Origin: Chionis minor
Taxonomy: Eukaryota > Chordata > Aves > Charadriiformes > Chionididae
Length of the DNA stretch: 64,000 nt
NCBI GenBank assembly: GCA_013398295.1
Contig: VZSF01005563.1
Span: forward strand, 381,655 to 445,654
Direction of reading: 5' to 3'
Below the pieces are notes generated by a model that saw only the letters and a list, made by a program, of their open reading frames with translations, searched no databases and was not told where the DNA came from. Below are positions 62,901 through 64,000 of this stretch, piece by piece (position 1 is the stretch's first letter; each line of letters opens with the position of its first letter). Made by a program: the position numbers and the translations under genes.

Positions 62901-63658
62901 TTACGTGGCCATGGACACATACTAGTACAGACATCCACCACTCAAACATTAAGAGGCAATTTGTCACATTGCACAAGAAAATATTCTGCCACTTCATTCA
63001 TAGCCTGTCTTCCTCTGTAGGTTTAAGCTTAGCATTCAAACGGCATTTTTCCAAGGGAAAATCCCTTCATTCACAACACAGATTAAAGTGAAAACAGCTA
63101 CATTTACTGGAATAAATCTGAAGGTTTAAGAGTACTGTTCATATTCCATCCTAAATATCAAAGCATTCAAAATTCAAACCTTCAGTACCTCAAAGAACCT
63201 GCTACTGAACAAACCTGTGGTTTCCAACCTTTGCTGGTCTGTACAAAAAAAACACTGAACAAGTCATAGTCACCCTTTGAGCCTTCCCCACCTTGAACAA
63301 TATTGTGACCATCCACAAGATGCTGAAAATAAGAAGGCTAGTTAATATTTTATATATAAACCCCATTTATAACAGAAGTTTAGAACAATGTGGCAGCCAA
63401 CAAAACAACAGTTTCTCTGTCCTAGAAGTGCTACAAATCAGAAGATTGGTCTCACCTGTGCCCACAGATACAGCTGCTCTAACAGTGTTTTATCTAGGTC
63501 AGAGGTACCTATGGCAACAATCTTTTTGTTTTGAACTAGATTTTCAAGTTCTTGCCAATAAGGCTGCAGATACTCCAAGGAGAGGGCAGCTCCATCTTCA
63601 ATGGGAGGTGGGGCAATAATGACCGAGTCTAACTGAGCAACTCCAAGGGCAGAACAAG
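59777..63658 (-). CDS. GCLM: GCLM, glutamate-cysteine ligase modifier subunit (3' part)
   Basis: The regulatory subunit of glutamate-cysteine ligase, the cytosolic rate-limiting enzyme of glutathione synthesis. It binds the catalytic subunit GCLC, lowers its Km for glutamate and eases glutathione feedback inhibition. Three coding exons are in the window (63456-63658, 62115-62229 and 59777-59946), together about 162 of an expected 274 or so residues; the N-terminal exons lie beyond the right edge. The sequence is nearly human-like: CSALGVAQLDSVIIAPPPIE, KKIVAIGTSDLDKTLLEQLY, NLASCCVMPPDLTAFAKQFD, HEWIPLWLLRYSVIVKSRGI, IIKSKGYIMQAKRNAS. The fold belongs to the aldo-keto reductase type. Phases (1, 0, 1) are consistent. 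The promoter, with the antioxidant response elements known for this gene, is outside the window. Confidence 0.98.
61167..61672 (+). repeat. Target-site duplication flanking the solo LTR
   Basis: CATGT at 61167-61171 is repeated at 61668-61672, directly abutting the TG...CA ends of the LTR. The preceding A could make it a 6-bp ACATGT if the final A of the LTR is counted as duplicated host sequence. Confidence 0.85.
61172..61667 (+). mobile_element. Solo LTR of an endogenous retrovirus
   Basis: A 496-bp element beginning TGTTCTGGTTTCAGC and ending AAACCATAACA, with canonical TG...CA termini and a 5-bp duplication. Internal landmarks in LTR order: a TATTTAA box at 61394-61400, an ATTAAA polyadenylation signal at 61530-61535 and a downstream stretch ending in the right terminus. 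It resembles LTRs that are abundant in songbird and other neoavian genomes; the exact family is not assigned. No internal retroviral genes are present, so this is the product of LTR-LTR recombination. It is antisense to GCLM. A 5-bp duplication suits an ERVL-type integrase and a 6-bp one an ERVK type. Confidence 0.9.
62115..62229 (-). CDS. GCLM: GCLM coding exon (second from last)
   Basis: A 115-nt exon with acceptor CTTTCAG and donor AAAAG|GTAAGG. It reads VKPSSNQVNLASCCVMPPDL, then TAFAKQFDIQLLTHNDPK, ending in phase 1. It holds the paired cysteines conserved in vertebrate GCLM. Confidence 0.97.
62230..63455 (-). other. GCLM intron
   Basis: A 1.2-kb phase-0 intron between the second- and third-from-last coding exons. 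Nothing recognisable inside. Confidence 0.85.
63456..63658 (-). CDS. GCLM: GCLM coding exon (third from last)
   Basis: A 203-nt exon with acceptor TTTTTCCTCAG and donor CACAG|GTGAGA. It enters with the last two bases of an alanine codon (A-C-S-A-L-G-V) and ends in phase 0 at LYLWAQ. Carries IGTSDLDK, one of the most conserved GCLM blocks. Confidence 0.97.
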
Positions 63659-63942
63659 CTGAGGAAAAAGAACAGAGACACTGCAAAATTGTTTTTGAAA
63701 TACAAACATAAACAGCATGACTCTTCAAATTCAGAAAAAAAAAAAAATCACACTATTATGTTCCTATTCACTGTTTGAACCTTTGAGTGTATCAGCAGTC
63801 AAGGATAACAACATGGTGTTAAAACTATATTTTTCTCTGAAGACAGTGATGACAATTCTTGATTCCTTCACTCTTAATTTATTACAAAATTTGTAACTCT
63901 CACTCTGAACTATAACTCAAGTACAGGCCACGGTCTGGGAGA
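63659..63942 (-). other. GCLM intron, running to the window edge
   Basis: Intronic sequence upstream of the third-from-last coding exon, with a short poly-A tract near 63735 and no other recognised feature before the CR1 at the edge. Confidence 0.8.
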
Positions 63943-64000
63943 ACCCATCCCTTGAAGTGTTCCAGGCCAGGCTGGATGAGGCTTTAAGCAAGCAGGTCTA
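63943..64000 (+). mobile_element. CR1 LINE, cut by the window edge
   Basis: CCCATCCCTTGAAGTGTTCC, then AGGCCAGGCTGGATGAGGCT, then AAGCAAGCAGGTCTA match the end of CR1 ORF2 and the start of the 3' UTR in sense. The 3' end should continue past 64000. It lies in a GCLM intron, antisense to the gene. Confidence 0.9.

Noticed and set aside
1..64000. CRISPR arrays, operons or bacterial-type mobile systems
   Set aside because: The window is vertebrate nuclear DNA with introns, CR1 and tRNA introns. No spaced direct-repeat array or prokaryotic gene layout exists.

Overview
The window is vertebrate nuclear DNA, almost certainly from a bird. It is AT-rich with two sharp CpG islands, its genes are split into short exons with GT-AG introns, and its commonest interspersed repeat is the CR1 LINE, with the 3' end typical of sauropsids (ATTCTATGA repeats). 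It also carries a solo retroviral LTR and worn MIR-type relics. The gene order matches the block on human 1p22.1: BCAR3 5' region, tRNA-Arg-TCT, DNTTIP2, GCLM. The three protein genes lie on the minus strand and the tRNA on the plus strand.

Positions 1 to 44.5 kb appear to be the 5' part of one large minus-strand gene, inferred from synteny to be BCAR3. A CpG island at about 44.27-45.19 kb holds a possible first coding exon (44388-44459). After a gap of about 38.5 kb come two clean, phase-matched exons (5781-5900 and 2380-2494) that together encode a SAM domain. The gap holds CR1 copies (a 5'-truncated one at 10.6-11.0 kb, a longer degraded reverse-transcriptase copy at 13.5-15.2 kb, and small fragments), MIR-like relics and low-complexity tracts.

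At 44521-44605 lies an intact tRNA-Arg(TCT) gene with a 12-nt intron, an A box, a B box and a T5 terminator. It sits inside the CpG island, head to head with the possible BCAR3 first exon. From 44.6 to 49.1 kb the sequence is intergenic and ends in a very AT-rich stretch.

Positions 49118-57393 hold DNTTIP2, resolved here into seven exons. It encodes a roughly 790-residue nucleolar pre-rRNA processing factor with a long acidic and basic repetitive N-terminal part and a highly conserved C-terminal Fcf2 domain. An undetermined base (N) falls seven bases into its coding sequence. A second CpG island (57.23-57.64 kb) is its promoter. From 59777 to the right edge are the last three coding exons of GCLM, the modifier subunit of glutamate-cysteine ligase (glutathione synthesis). 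A 496-bp solo LTR lies antisense in its last intron, and a CR1 copy runs off the window end.

The genes do not form one pathway. They are a conserved syntenic block of a signalling adaptor, a tRNA, a ribosome-biogenesis factor and a redox enzyme subunit.
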